Of a stretch of DNA of 64,000 bases, positions 1 to 8,486 are shown in pieces. The notes beneath the pieces are model-generated. The model did not search any database. It saw only the letters and a program-made list of their open reading frames with translations, and was not told the origin of the DNA. How positions within the stretch are numbered: the stretch's first letter is position 1; each line of letters opens with the position of its first letter. The position numbers and the translations under genes are program-made. Source of the DNA: Paraburkholderia silviterrae (GTDB taxonomy: Bacteria; Pseudomonadota; Gammaproteobacteria; Burkholderiales; Burkholderiaceae); contig NZ_SMRP01000002.1 in NCBI RefSeq assembly GCF_004353915.1, positions 148,574 to 212,573 on the forward strand. Direction: 5' to 3'.

Positions 1-1
1 C

Positions 2-757
2 CTGCTCGAGGGCTCGTCGATCAACCTCTCGCACCGCGACTGCGGCAAGGTTCAGGACCCGTACTCGCTGCGCTGCCAGCCGCAGGTGATGGGCGCGTGC
101 CTCGACCAGATGCGCCACGCCGCGCAAGTGCTGCTCATCGAAGCCAACGCGGTCTCGGACAATCCGCTGATCTTTCCGGACACGAAGGAAGTCATCTCGG
201 GCGGCAACTTCCACGCGGAGCCGGTGGCGTTCGCCGCTGACAATCTCGCGCTGGCCGCCGCCGAAATCGGCGCGCTCGCCGAGCGCCGCATCGCACTGCT
301 GATCGACGCGACGCTCTCGGGCCTGCCGCCTTTCCTCGTGAGGGACGGTGGCGTGAACTCGGGCTTCATGATCGCGCACGTGACGGCAGCGGCGCTGGCT
401 TCGGAGAACAAGACGCTCGCGCATCCGGCTTCGGTCGATTCGCTGCCGACCTCGGCGAACCAGGAAGACCACGTGTCGATGGCGACCTTCGCCGCGCGCA
501 AGCTCGGCGACATCGCCGAGAACACGGCCAACATCCTCGCGATCGAGTTGCTTGCCGCCGCCCAGGGCGTGGACCTGCGCGCACCGCACGCGACCAGCCC
601 GGCGCTGCAAAAGGTGATGCAGTCGGTGCGCAGCGAGGTGCCGCACTACGATCTGGACCGCTACTTCGCACCCGATATCGCAGCCATGACGCAGCTCGTG
701 CAGAACGGCGCAATCGCGGCGCACAGCCCGTTCGTGTTCGAGTCGGAAGCGCGCTAA
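2..757 (+). CDS. hutH: Histidine ammonia-lyase, C-terminal part (5' end outside window)
   Basis: Histidase removes ammonia from L-histidine to give urocanate, the first step of histidine utilisation in the cytoplasm. The frame is open from base 2 and reads family-typical blocks in order: [55 protein letters not shown] and EDHVSM. These are conserved in bacterial HutH. The Ala-Ser-Gly triplet that forms the MIO cofactor lies before the window, so the active centre cannot be checked. About 251 residues are present, roughly half of the usual length of about 510. The stop is followed 84 bp later by hutC on the same strand, the usual neighbour, so the two are probably co-transcribed or at least co-regulated. 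Confidence 0.95.
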   Translation: MLEGSSINLSHRDCGKVQDPYSLRCQPQVMGACLDQMRHAAQVLLIEANAVSDNPLIFPDTKEVISGGNFHAEPVAFAADNLALAAAEIGALAERRIALLIDATLSGLPPFLVRDGGVNSGFMIAHVTAAALASENKTLAHPASVDSLPTSANQEDHVSMATFAARKLGDIAENTANILAIELLAAAQGVDLRAPHATSPALQKVMQSVRSEVPHYDLDRYFAPDIAAMTQLVQNGAIAAHSPFVFESEAR

Positions 758-788
758 CGGAAACGGTGGCGATACTGTCGGGGGTTGG

Positions 789-804
789 CATGCAGTGCTG
801 CATG
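789..804. promoter_or_regulatory. Palindrome upstream of hutC, possible operator
   Basis: CATGCAG and CTGCATG form perfect 7-bp arms around a 2-bp centre, ending 37 bp before the hutC start. The position suits an operator for autoregulation. The match to HutC sites of other genera was not checked, so the role is inferred from position and symmetry only. Confidence 0.3.
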
Positions 805-841
805 AAGCGCACGTCGACCCCCTGGCGCATTCGAGCAGGCG

Positions 842-1537
842 ATGAACGCACCCGCATATCAGGGCATCAAGGACTTCATTCTCGCGCGCATCCACGCGGG
901 CGAGTGGAGCGAGGGCGACCAGGTGCCTTCGGAGAACGAGCTCGCGCGCGAGTTCAAGGTCGCGCGCATGACGGTGAACCGCGCGCTGCGCGAGCTCACC
1001 GCCGAGCAGGTCCTCACGCGCGTGCAAGGGGCGGGCACTTTCGTCGCGCGTCCCAAGTACGAGTCCACGCTGGTGGCGATCCGCAGCATCTCCGACGAAG
1101 TGCTCGCGCGCGGGCACGGCTACCGCGCCGAAGTGCTGGAGATCGGCGTGCTGCCCGCCGACGAGGCGCTCGCCATCGAAATGGGGCTGCGCGCGAACGA
1201 CAAGGTCTTTTACTCGCGCATGCTGCATTTCGAGAACGACGAGCCCGTCCAGCTCGAGGAACGCTGGGTCAATCCGGCCGTCGCGCCGGACTATGCGCAG
1301 CAGGACTTCACGTCGACCACGCCGAACCACTATCTGATGCGCGTCGCGCCGCTCCAGGCCGTGGAGTACCGCATCGAGGCGCTCTCGCCGCAGGCCGATA
1401 CCCGCGCGCGGCTCAAGATGGCCGAGGTCGAGCCGTGCCTCGTGCTGCACCGGCGCACCCGTTCGAGCGGGCGCGTGGCTTCGGTGGCGAACCTGTGGCA
1501 TCCGGGTAGCCGGTATCGCTTCACGGGGCATTTCTAG
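842..1537 (+). CDS. hutC: Histidine utilisation repressor, GntR family (HutC)
   Basis: 231 residues, normal for HutC. The N-terminal GntR winged helix (about residues 5-70) contains the typical blocks W-S-E-G-D-Q-V-P-S-E-N-E-L-A, MTVNRALREL and RVQGAGTFVA. The rest (about 85-230) is a UTRA effector-binding domain with YSRMLHFEND, QLEERWVNP and the conserved tail HPGSRYRFTG. HutC represses hut genes and is released by urocanate. Placement directly after hutH supports the specific name over a generic GntR regulator. The ATG is chosen because translation from it begins right at the GntR fold. Confidence 0.93.
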   Translation: MNAPAYQGIKDFILARIHAGEWSEGDQVPSENELAREFKVARMTVNRALRELTAEQVLTRVQGAGTFVARPKYESTLVAIRSISDEVLARGHGYRAEVLEIGVLPADEALAIEMGLRANDKVFYSRMLHFENDEPVQLEERWVNPAVAPDYAQQDFTSTTPNHYLMRVAPLQAVEYRIEALSPQADTRARLKMAEVEPCLVLHRRTRSSGRVASVANLWHPGSRYRFTGHF

Positions 1538-1912
1538 GCGCGCGCTTCCAGTCCGCCTCCAGCCTGTTTGCCCTGCGCTTTCAGGTTCATTCGCGCAGCT
1601 TCATTCACGCATCCGGTCCGCCCGATGGGCTTGCAGATGCCAGGCGCTCCGAAGCAATAGTGTGCCGCCAGGTTTCATCGTGTTGGTCCGCCTGAGCGGG
1701 CGGTGTGTTGCCGGCACGCGTCACTCAAACGTTGCGACCCTGCTTATCGCGCCGCGCGCAAGGCTGCGCGTGTGCCTTCGTCCCGTCATTCAGCGGGTTT
1801 TCTCTCATCTTCCTTACCACAGCGTGGCGCGCGGGTTGCGTCTTGCCTTGCGATGCGGCTAACCTTCAGGCATCGGCGAAGCAAGCTTTGCCCAAGAGGG
1901 AGGACCTCGGCG
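1538..1912. other. Intergenic region, 375 bp
   Basis: GC-rich DNA between hutC and the HTH gene at 1913. The downstream frame is open from 1703, but only the part after 1913 looks like protein. No terminator, RNA or repeat was recognised. Confidence 0.5.
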
Positions 1913-2569
1913 ATGGAAGATTCCGGCGCAACGCTCATGCCCGTTTGGCGCGCGAACCTCGCGCTGCTCACGCGTGAAGTGGGCGCGGTCACGCGGCTCG
2001 CGAGGATGATGACGTTTTCCGCGAGCCACATGAAGCTGATCACTTCGGGGCAGCGCGATTTCAGCGCGGAGTTCGTGCGCGGCGTGGAGGCTGTCACGGG
2101 CTTGCCCGAAGGCTGGATGGACGAGCCGCACGGCACGGGCGACGTGCCCCAGGAGGCGCGCGACGCAATCGCCGACGAAACGCCGCGAGGGCGCTTTCGC
2201 GGCACCGCGCATCCGGTGCGCAAGGCGCCGGTGCTGCGCACCGAGCCGATCTTCGGCCATGGCGCGGACGCCCGGCGCGCGCAGAGCGCGGCCGCACAGG
2301 ATGCGCAGCGGCGCATGGCTGGCACGCGCAAGATTCTGGAGCTGGCCGCGCAGGATGTGCGCAAGCTCGAACGACATTTGAGCATGCTGCCGGTGGAGCC
2401 GGAGGCGCTGCGCGCGCGCATCGAAGACGTAATTGCCTACGCGGAGCACGACGAGCGCGCGCGTGCCGACCTCGAGGGCCGGCTCGAGCAGATCGAGAAG
2501 CATCGCGAGCTGCTGCTGCGCCACATCACGCGGCTCCACGCGCTGCTCACTCGATCCACCGACGACTGA
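1913..2569 (+). CDS. HTH-containing protein with C-terminal coiled coil, unknown role
   Basis: 218 residues. Residues about 8-65 read like a small XRE/Cro-type DNA-binding domain: NLALLTREVGAVTRLARMM, then an S-H-M-K-L-I-T-S-G turn, then VEAVTGLPEGWMD. This pattern resembles the repressor-like fold of Burkholderia prophage proteins. Residues about 120-215 are rich in charged residues, E-K-H-R and Leu, and probably form a coiled coil (KLERHLSML, LEGRLEQIEKHRELLLRH). The start is set at the ATG preceded by GGAGGACC at a good distance; the open frame continues upstream but without family character. No enzyme motif is visible. It could be a nucleoid-associated or regulatory protein, which is inference only. 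Confidence 0.7.
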   Translation: MEDSGATLMPVWRANLALLTREVGAVTRLARMMTFSASHMKLITSGQRDFSAEFVRGVEAVTGLPEGWMDEPHGTGDVPQEARDAIADETPRGRFRGTAHPVRKAPVLRTEPIFGHGADARRAQSAAAQDAQRRMAGTRKILELAAQDVRKLERHLSMLPVEPEALRARIEDVIAYAEHDERARADLEGRLEQIEKHRELLLRHITRLHALLTRSTDD

Positions 2570-2662
2570 TCCCGACTGCCTCCGGCGAACGGCGCACACG
2601 ACTGGTGTGTAGCCGCGCCGGCGCAGCGCTACGCCGCAAGCGCGCCGTGTTGGAGCGGCGGC

Positions 2663-3532
2663 TCAGACACGCAGCTCCGCAAGAATCTGCTCGGCGAGAA
2701 AGTCGCACGGCGGCCGGTTCGAGCGGGCGCTGCGCGCGAGCACCACTTCGAGCTCCGGCAATTCCGGCAGGCCGTGCTGCCGCCCCAGCGTGACGAAGGT
2801 TGCGGGCACCGCGCAGCGCGCGAGCGGCGCGACCGCGAGACCCGCCGCCACCATGCTGCACAGGCCCATCAGGCTCGGGCTTTCGTAAGACGTGCGATAG
2901 GCGATCTTTTCGCGCTCCAGCGCGGCAATTGCGTTCGAGCGCGCGACGCTGCCCGCGCTGAACAGCGCGATGGGCAGGGGCCGCTCGCGCCAGATCTCCC
3001 GGCCGATGGCCGCGCTCGCGCTGGCGGGCGGCCCGGCCCAGACCATCGGCTCGAAACGGATGAATTCGCCGGCGAGGCCGCGCGTGCCCGTCACGCAGGC
3101 CAGATCGATCTCGTTGTCGCGCACGAGCGGCGCGAGCGCGCTGCTCGGCAACCCGACCACCTGAATCTCCACCTTCGGCCAGTTCGCCGAGAACTTGCGC
3201 AGCACGGGCGGCAACAGCGACGAGGCGTAGTCGTCGGGCATGCCGATCGAGACGCGGCCCGTGACCTCGGGGTGCGCGAGCGAGGCCCACGCCTCGTCGC
3301 GCAGGGCGAGCATGCGCCGCGCATAGGCGATCAGCGTGTGGCCGTCCGGCGTGGGCGTGACGTTGCGCGGTGCGCGAATGAACAGCGGCTTGCCGAGCGT
3401 GTCTTCGAGCGCGCGGATCTGCATGGAGAGCGCCGCCTGCGAGCGGTGCACGAGCGCGGCGCCGCGCACGAAGCTGCCGGCGTCGGCCACGGCCACCACC
3501 ATCGCAAGGACGTCGAAATCGAGGGTCTTCAT
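2663..3532 (-). CDS. LysR-family transcriptional regulator
   Basis: 289 residues. The N-terminal winged HTH (about 1-62) has the LysR blocks DFDVLAMVVAVADAGSFVRGA, HRSQAALSMQIRALEDTLG and PLFIRAPRNVTPTPDG. It is followed by a periplasmic-binding-protein-like effector domain (about 88-285) beginning GRVSIGMPDDYA. The ATG at 3532 places the HTH at the usual distance from the start; a longer open frame upstream has no family character. It is transcribed divergently from the aminotransferase at 3699, the classical arrangement for a LysR regulator and its target. The inducer cannot be read from sequence. Confidence 0.92.
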   Translation of the reverse strand: MKTLDFDVLAMVVAVADAGSFVRGAALVHRSQAALSMQIRALEDTLGKPLFIRAPRNVTPTPDGHTLIAYARRMLALRDEAWASLAHPEVTGRVSIGMPDDYASSLLPPVLRKFSANWPKVEIQVVGLPSSALAPLVRDNEIDLACVTGTRGLAGEFIRFEPMVWAGPPASASAAIGREIWRERPLPIALFSAGSVARSNAIAALEREKIAYRTSYESPSLMGLCSMVAAGLAVAPLARCAVPATFVTLGRQHGLPELPELEVVLARSARSNRPPCDFLAEQILAELRV

Positions 3533-3550
3533 GGGTCTTCGAAGCGCGGT

Positions 3551-3565
3551 ATCAGAAAAACTGAT
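3551..3565. promoter_or_regulatory. LysR-type T-N11-A dyad in divergent promoter
   Basis: ATCAG-AAAAA-CTGAT is a perfect 5-5-5 inverted repeat with T and A 11 bp apart, the standard LysR recognition geometry. It lies 18 bp upstream of the lysR start and 133 bp before the aminotransferase start, so it suits autorepression plus activation of the divergent gene. Binding is inferred. Confidence 0.5.
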
Positions 3566-3698
3566 CGAAACATTCAATATAACGCGTTTGTCTGAACATG
3601 GCGACGCTCGTATGCTGGTCCGCACGATCCGCCTTGTGTTGCCGTCTCGCTGAGCTGCGGTCTCGCGCCTCTTTCACGTTTTCACGCCGGGAAAACCC

Positions 3699-4955
3699 AT
3701 GTCGATGAACCCGCCTGTTGATTTGAACTACGAACGATTCCGCCAACTGCGGATGCGCCTCGACATGTCGCGCGGCAAGCCTGCGCCCGAGCAGCTCGAC
3801 CTCTCGCAGGGACTCTTCGACGATGCGCTCGATGGCGGCTATCGCGCGCGCGACGGCTTCGATTGCCGCAACTACGGCCTCGCGTCCGGCTTGCCCGAGG
3901 CGCACGAACTGGGTGCCGAGCTCCTCGGCGTGCCGGCGGCGCAGGTGATTGCGGGCGGCAATTCGAGCCTCGAGCTCATGCACGACGCGCTCGCGTTTGC
4001 GCTGCTCCACGGCGTGCCGGTGGGCGAGGGCCGCAGCGCGCCGTGGCGCGCGCAGGGCGAGATTGCGTTCCTGTGCCCAGCGCCGGGCTACGACCGGCAC
4101 TTCGCGATCTGCGAGGCGCTGGGCGTGCGCATGATCGCGGTGCCCATGCGCGAGGATGGCCCTGACATGGACGCGGTGGAGGCGCTCGTGCGCGAAGACG
4201 CGTCGGTGAAGGGCATGTGGTGCATGCCGCTCTACAGCAATCCCACGGGCGCCATTTATTCGGATGACGTGGTGCGCAGGCTCGCCGCCATGCCCGTCGC
4301 CGCGCCCGATTTTCGCCTCTTCTGGGACGACGCCTACCGCTTTCACCACCTCACCGACGAGCGCCACGCGACGCCCGACGTGCTCGCGGCCTGCGCGGCG
4401 GCGGGGCATGCCGAGCGCGTGCTCGTGTTCGCCTCGCTCTCGAAGGTCACGTTCGCGGGCGGCGCGCTGGCCTGGCTTGCCGCCGCGCCGGGCAATGTGG
4501 CGTGGTGGCAGCGCTCTGCCGCGGTGCGCACGATCGGCCCGGACAAGCTCAACCAGTTGCGCCACGTGCGCTTCGTGCGCGATCGCGCGACGCTCGAGGA
4601 TCTGATGGCGCGGCATCGCGCGCTGCTCGCGCCGAAGTTCGCCGCCGTCGACGAGGTGTTCCGCGCGCGTCTCTCGCATGTGCCGCAGGTTCGCTGGAAC
4701 GTGCCGCGCGGCGGCTACTTCATCAGCCTCTATGCGCCGCCGGGCTACGCGCGGCGCACCGTCGAGCTCGCCGGCGAGGCCGGGCTCGTGCTGACGCCCG
4801 CAGGCGCGGCGTTTCCCTATGGCGTGGATCCCCAGGACAGCCATCTGCGGATTGCGCCGTCGTTTCCGGCACTGGAGGAGGTGCGGCTCGCGGCCGAGGG
4901 GATTGCGGTGTCGCTGCTGCACGCGCTCGAAGAGCGCGGCGCGCGCGCGGCTTGA
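3699..4955 (+). CDS. PLP-dependent aminotransferase, fold type I (MocR-type aspartate aminotransferase class)
   Basis: 418 residues. Conserved blocks follow the PF12897-like aspartate aminotransferase group: an early RGKPAPEQLDLS, a DCRNYG...GLPE stretch, GGNSSLELMHDA, FLCPAPGYDRHF, YSNPTG, the cofactor-facing WDDAY, and the PLP lysine in FASLSKVTFAGG. The reaction is probably transfer of an amino group between aspartate or a related amino acid and 2-oxoglutarate in the cytosol; the real substrate cannot be read. The start MSMNPPV follows a purine-rich GGGAAAA. It lies opposite the LysR gene with a shared 166-bp promoter region, which suggests substrate-responsive control. Confidence 0.88.
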   Translation: MSMNPPVDLNYERFRQLRMRLDMSRGKPAPEQLDLSQGLFDDALDGGYRARDGFDCRNYGLASGLPEAHELGAELLGVPAAQVIAGGNSSLELMHDALAFALLHGVPVGEGRSAPWRAQGEIAFLCPAPGYDRHFAICEALGVRMIAVPMREDGPDMDAVEALVREDASVKGMWCMPLYSNPTGAIYSDDVVRRLAAMPVAAPDFRLFWDDAYRFHHLTDERHATPDVLAACAAAGHAERVLVFASLSKVTFAGGALAWLAAAPGNVAWWQRSAAVRTIGPDKLNQLRHVRFVRDRATLEDLMARHRALLAPKFAAVDEVFRARLSHVPQVRWNVPRGGYFISLYAPPGYARRTVELAGEAGLVLTPAGAAFPYGVDPQDSHLRIAPSFPALEEVRLAAEGIAVSLLHALEERGARAA

Positions 4956-5082
4956 CCGGCGCGCTGCGCTGACGCCACGAAGGCCCACGAAGGCAACGAA
5001 GCCGCGCTCGCGGCTGGCGCGGCACGCGGCGAAACGATGTGCTACAACGAAAGGCGAGTTCCATCGTCCACGTGAGGTCGAC

Positions 5083-6249
5083 GTGTCCGCTCTCGCCACC
5101 GGTCTGCAACGCGCCATAGCGCAACGCGTGCGCGAGGGCGCGGCGCGTGCGCCCGTCGTGCGCGCGCTCGCGGCCGGCCCGGGCTGGCAGGCCGACGACG
5201 TCGTCTGCACGCTCGGTCCCGCCGACCGCCCCTACGAGGAGCGCCACACGAGCGCGTGCCTTGCGATCGTCGCGGCCGGGTCGTTCGGCTACCGCTGCGG
5301 GGCGGGCGGCGCGCAGGGCGGCCGCCTGCGCGGCGCCGCGCACGCCCCCGAACTGATGACTCCCGGCGCGCTCATGCTGGGCGAGCCGGGCGCGTGCTTC
5401 GAGTGCGGCCACCGCCACGGCGCGGGTGACCGCTGCGTCTCGTTTCACTTCGATCCCGCCTGGCTCGACGAGCAGGCGGCCGCCGCGGGCCTCGCGCCCG
5501 GCGCGCGGCGCTGGAGCGCACTGCGCGTGCCGCCGCTGCGCGCGCTCGCACCCCTCGTGGCGCGCGCGTGCGCGAATGTCGAGGCGCTCGAGCGTGGCGC
5601 GGGCGTCCCCGCTGCCTGGGACGAGCTGGCGCTTGCGCTCGCGGTGGCGACCTTGCGCATGAGCGCAAGCGGCAAGGACGTGCGCGGAACGGCTCAAACG
5701 ATGCAAGCGGCAAGCTCGGGCCAATCGGTGGCCGCGGCGGCCGTGGCAGCGCGCGTGGCGGCGACGCTGCGTCTGATCGAAGAGACGCCCGATGCGCCGC
5801 ATACGCTTGCGAGCCTCGCGGCGGCGGCAGGCGTGAGCGAGTTCTACTTTCTGCGGACCTTTTCGGCGGTCGCGGGTGTGACGCCTCATCAATACTTGCT
5901 GCGCTCGCGGCTGCGCGGCGCCGCGCTGCGCTTGCTCGCCGGGGAAGCCGAGGGCGACGGTCCAGGGGGCCGCAACGGGCAAGGCTTGGCGAAGATCGTC
6001 GACATTGCACTGGCGAGCGGTTTCAACGACCTGTCGAACTTCAACGCGGCTTTTCGTGCCGAGTTCGGCGCGAGCCCGCGTGCGTGGCGCGACGCGGCGC
6101 GCGCACGCCAGCTCGCGGCGAGCTCCTGGCCGCGTGCGACGAGTGCGACGAGTGCGACGAGTGCGACGAGTGCGGCGAGCGCGGCGAGCGCGCCGAATCC
6201 AGCAAGCGCGGCCAGCACGATGGACGAGGCGCCGATGCGGCGGACTTGA
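5083..6249 (+). CDS. AraC-family transcriptional regulator with repetitive C-terminal tail
   Basis: 388 residues from a GTG start (VSALATGLQR) preceded by GAGGT; no ATG fits. Residues about 20-140 look like an AraC-type cupin sensor, with GYRCG, PGALMLGEPG and CVSFHFDPAWLDE. The two AraC helix-turn-helix units lie at about 223-345: TLASLAAAAGVSEFYFLRTF and then IVDIALASGFNDLSNFNAAF followed by FGASPRAWR. The last 40 residues are low-complexity Ala/Ser/Thr encoded by 9-bp tandem repeats. It follows the aminotransferase by 127 bp on the same strand but no shared function is evident. The ligand is unknown. Confidence 0.85.
   Translation: MSALATGLQRAIAQRVREGAARAPVVRALAAGPGWQADDVVCTLGPADRPYEERHTSACLAIVAAGSFGYRCGAGGAQGGRLRGAAHAPELMTPGALMLGEPGACFECGHRHGAGDRCVSFHFDPAWLDEQAAAAGLAPGARRWSALRVPPLRALAPLVARACANVEALERGAGVPAAWDELALALAVATLRMSASGKDVRGTAQTMQAASSGQSVAAAAVAARVAATLRLIEETPDAPHTLASLAAAAGVSEFYFLRTFSAVAGVTPHQYLLRSRLRGAALRLLAGEAEGDGPGGRNGQGLAKIVDIALASGFNDLSNFNAAFRAEFGASPRAWRDAARARQLAASSWPRATSATSATSATSAASAASAPNPASAASTMDEAPMRRT
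6136..6189 (+). repeat. 9-bp tandem repeat in the AraC gene tail (6 copies)
   Basis: Four perfect copies of GCGACGAGT are followed by two copies of the variant GCGGCGAGC. The period is three codons, so gain or loss keeps frame and only lengthens the Ala-Thr-Ser tail of the regulator. Confidence 0.9.
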
Positions 6250-6362
6250 GCGCGGCGCCCGCAGACCCGAGCACCGGGCAACCACCGCTCACGATACGAT
6301 GTAGCCCATGCGTGCAGCCCATGCAGGGTACGCAGGAAACAACGAGGGGAGTGGCGCGAAGC

Positions 6363-8486
6363 ATGAAGGAACGCGTGAGGCGCGGCGCCAGGCCGGCGGG
6401 GACCGATGCGTTCGTTCTTGCATGGGCATTGGCATTGGCGTTGACGTTCGCCGTCCCATGCGCGCACGCGCAGCCACCCGCCGCCGCACAGGCGGACTCG
6501 GGCGTAGGCGCCGATTCTTCAGATCTCGCTGACCTCGAGGATCTGCCGCCCGCCACGCTCGAGCGCGACGTCCATCTGTTCGTCGTCCAGAAGGACGGCT
6601 CGGTGCAGGAGCACGACGACTCGACGCTGCGCGCCAACACCACCGCAGGCGTCGACGCCGTGGCGCAGCGCTATGTCTGGTTCAATAAGGATATCGAAAC
6701 GATCACGGAGCTTTCGGCGCAGACCGTCGACCCGGACGGCACGGTGCACGAGGTGGCCCCGAGCGCGATCCGCGACGTTCAGGAGCCGCGCTCGGCGGGC
6801 GCGCCGACCTTCGAGGACGGCGTGCTGCGCACGGTGATCTTCCCGGGCGTGCAGCCGGGCTCGCGCGTGCGTCTCGTGTGGGCGAAGCGCCGCGCGAAGG
6901 CGCTGCAGGCGGGCACGTTCTCGTACTTCGCCGAGCCGCCGGGCGAGCCGGTCGAGCTCCAGCGTCTCGTCTTCGATCTGCCCGCGGACTTGCCGCTCCA
7001 TGTCGATGCGCGCGGCTACACGGCGCTTGCTCCCGTCAGCGCGAACGGCCGCACCCGCTACGCCTTCGAGTATCGCCATGGCCCTGACGCACCGCTGGAG
7101 CCGGGCGCCGTCGCGCGCGTGAACTGGGGCGCGCGCCTGATGGTCACGACGGTGCCCGACTACGCGGCCTTTGCGGCTCGCTACCGCGAGGCCGCCGCCG
7201 ATCCCACGGCGAGCGATCCATCCATCGCGGCCTTCGCGCGCGCGCTTACGGCGGGGCTCGACGATCCGCGCGAGAAAGCCGCGCGCATCTACGACTGGAT
7301 GCGCCTGAATATCCGCTACGTGGCGCTCTTTCTGGGCGAGACCGCGGCGGCCCCGCACCACGCGGTGGACATCCTGCGCGTGCGCTACGGCGACTGCAAG
7401 GACCACGTCGCGCTTTTCACGGCGCTGCTCGCGGCGGTGGGCATTCGCGCCGAAGCGGCGCTGCTCAATCTCGGTCCGGTCTATACGCTGCCATCGGTGC
7501 CGGGCTACGGCGTGGAGGCGATCGACCACGCGATTGCGTGGCTGCCCGAGCTGGGCCTGTTCGCGGATACCTCGTCGGGCGGCGTGGCGTTCGGCTATCT
7601 GCCGGCCGGTGTGATGGACCGCCCGGCGCTGCTCGTCGACGACGGCGTGCTCGTGCGCACGCCCGCCACGCAGCCACGCGAGCGCGTGGCGCGGCTCGAA
7701 ATCGACGTGGCGGCGAGCGGCGCCGCAGCGTACCGCTATCGCGTGGATGACACGGGCGCGGGCGCGGAGCCCGAGCGCAATACGTTTCGCCGCGCGACGC
7801 ATCAAGAGGCGCAGCAGATCGCCTTGCAACGCCTGCGCCAAACTGGCCTCGCGGGCACGGCGCGGCTTTCGACGAGCGCGCTCGATGCAACGGGCGGCCC
7901 GTTCGCCGCTACGGTCAGCGGCACGCTCGAGCATGTCGTCTGGCCCGACGGCACGACGGCGCTGCCCGCGTTGAGCAGCTTCACGGGCGGCATCGCCTCG
8001 CAGCTCGACGCATGGCTCGCGGTGCCGCGGCGCACGCAGCCATGGGCCTGCGTGGGCGGCAATTTCGAGGAACTCGCGCAAATCGTGCTGCCCGCGTTCG
8101 CGCGCGTGACGGACCTGCCGCGCGACACCTCCGCGAGCGCGCTCGCGGACGGTGCGCGACTCGACTACGCGTCGCACTACGTGTTCGATCCGGCCTCGCG
8201 CACGGTGCAGGTTACGCGCCGGCTCTCCGCGCAGTTTGGGCGGCAGATGTGTTCGCCTGAACAGTTCGCGCAAATGCGCGATGCGCTCGTGCGCATGCAG
8301 CGCGATACGCACGCCCAGATCGTCGTGCGTGCGAAGCGGGAAAGAACGACCGGCGATGAACGGCGGGGCGAGGCAGAAGGACGTCCGAGTGTGGCGTGCG
8401 CCGCCGTTTCGTGCATCGGTCGAGGCGGACCGCTGGGGCTCCTTAGCCGCCGCGCGTCATCACCGGCACCCAGGCGCCCTGCTTGA
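6363..8486 (+). CDS. Exported DUF3857 / transglutaminase-like protein
   Basis: 707 residues. A signal peptide (about 1-39) has a basic start, the hydrophobic core LAWALALALTFAV and an AHA cleavage site. Residues about 60-260 match DUF3857: a beta-rich domain with NTTAGVDAVAQRYVWFN and PGVQPGSRVRLVW. A transglutaminase-like domain follows at about 290-410, with Cys345 in RYGDCKDHVALFTALL, a His in IDHAIAWLPE and an Asp in LFADTSSGG, so the Cys-His-Asp triad is intact. The family is envelope-located; whether members act as protease, transglutaminase or are structural is not known. The start is set by GAGGGGAG upstream. Its 3' end overlaps the convergent binding-protein gene by 44 bp. Confidence 0.85.
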   Translation: MKERVRRGARPAGTDAFVLAWALALALTFAVPCAHAQPPAAAQADSGVGADSSDLADLEDLPPATLERDVHLFVVQKDGSVQEHDDSTLRANTTAGVDAVAQRYVWFNKDIETITELSAQTVDPDGTVHEVAPSAIRDVQEPRSAGAPTFEDGVLRTVIFPGVQPGSRVRLVWAKRRAKALQAGTFSYFAEPPGEPVELQRLVFDLPADLPLHVDARGYTALAPVSANGRTRYAFEYRHGPDAPLEPGAVARVNWGARLMVTTVPDYAAFAARYREAAADPTASDPSIAAFARALTAGLDDPREKAARIYDWMRLNIRYVALFLGETAAAPHHAVDILRVRYGDCKDHVALFTALLAAVGIRAEAALLNLGPVYTLPSVPGYGVEAIDHAIAWLPELGLFADTSSGGVAFGYLPAGVMDRPALLVDDGVLVRTPATQPRERVARLEIDVAASGAAAYRYRVDDTGAGAEPERNTFRRATHQEAQQIALQRLRQTGLAGTARLSTSALDATGGPFAATVSGTLEHVVWPDGTTALPALSSFTGGIASQLDAWLAVPRRTQPWACVGGNFEELAQIVLPAFARVTDLPRDTSASALADGARLDYASHYVFDPASRTVQVTRRLSAQFGRQMCSPEQFAQMRDALVRMQRDTHAQIVVRAKRERTTGDERRGEAEGRPSVACAAVSCIGRGGPLGLLSRRASSPAPRRPA

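Noticed and set aside
3552..6285. Long minus-strand open frames opposite the aminotransferase and AraC genes
   Set aside because: They are compositional shadows without motifs, and the plus-strand proteins are well recognised.
5568..6362. An N-terminal extension of the DUF3857 protein
   Set aside because: The frame is open upstream but overlaps the AraC gene in another frame; the signal peptide and GAGGGGAG mark the start at 6363.
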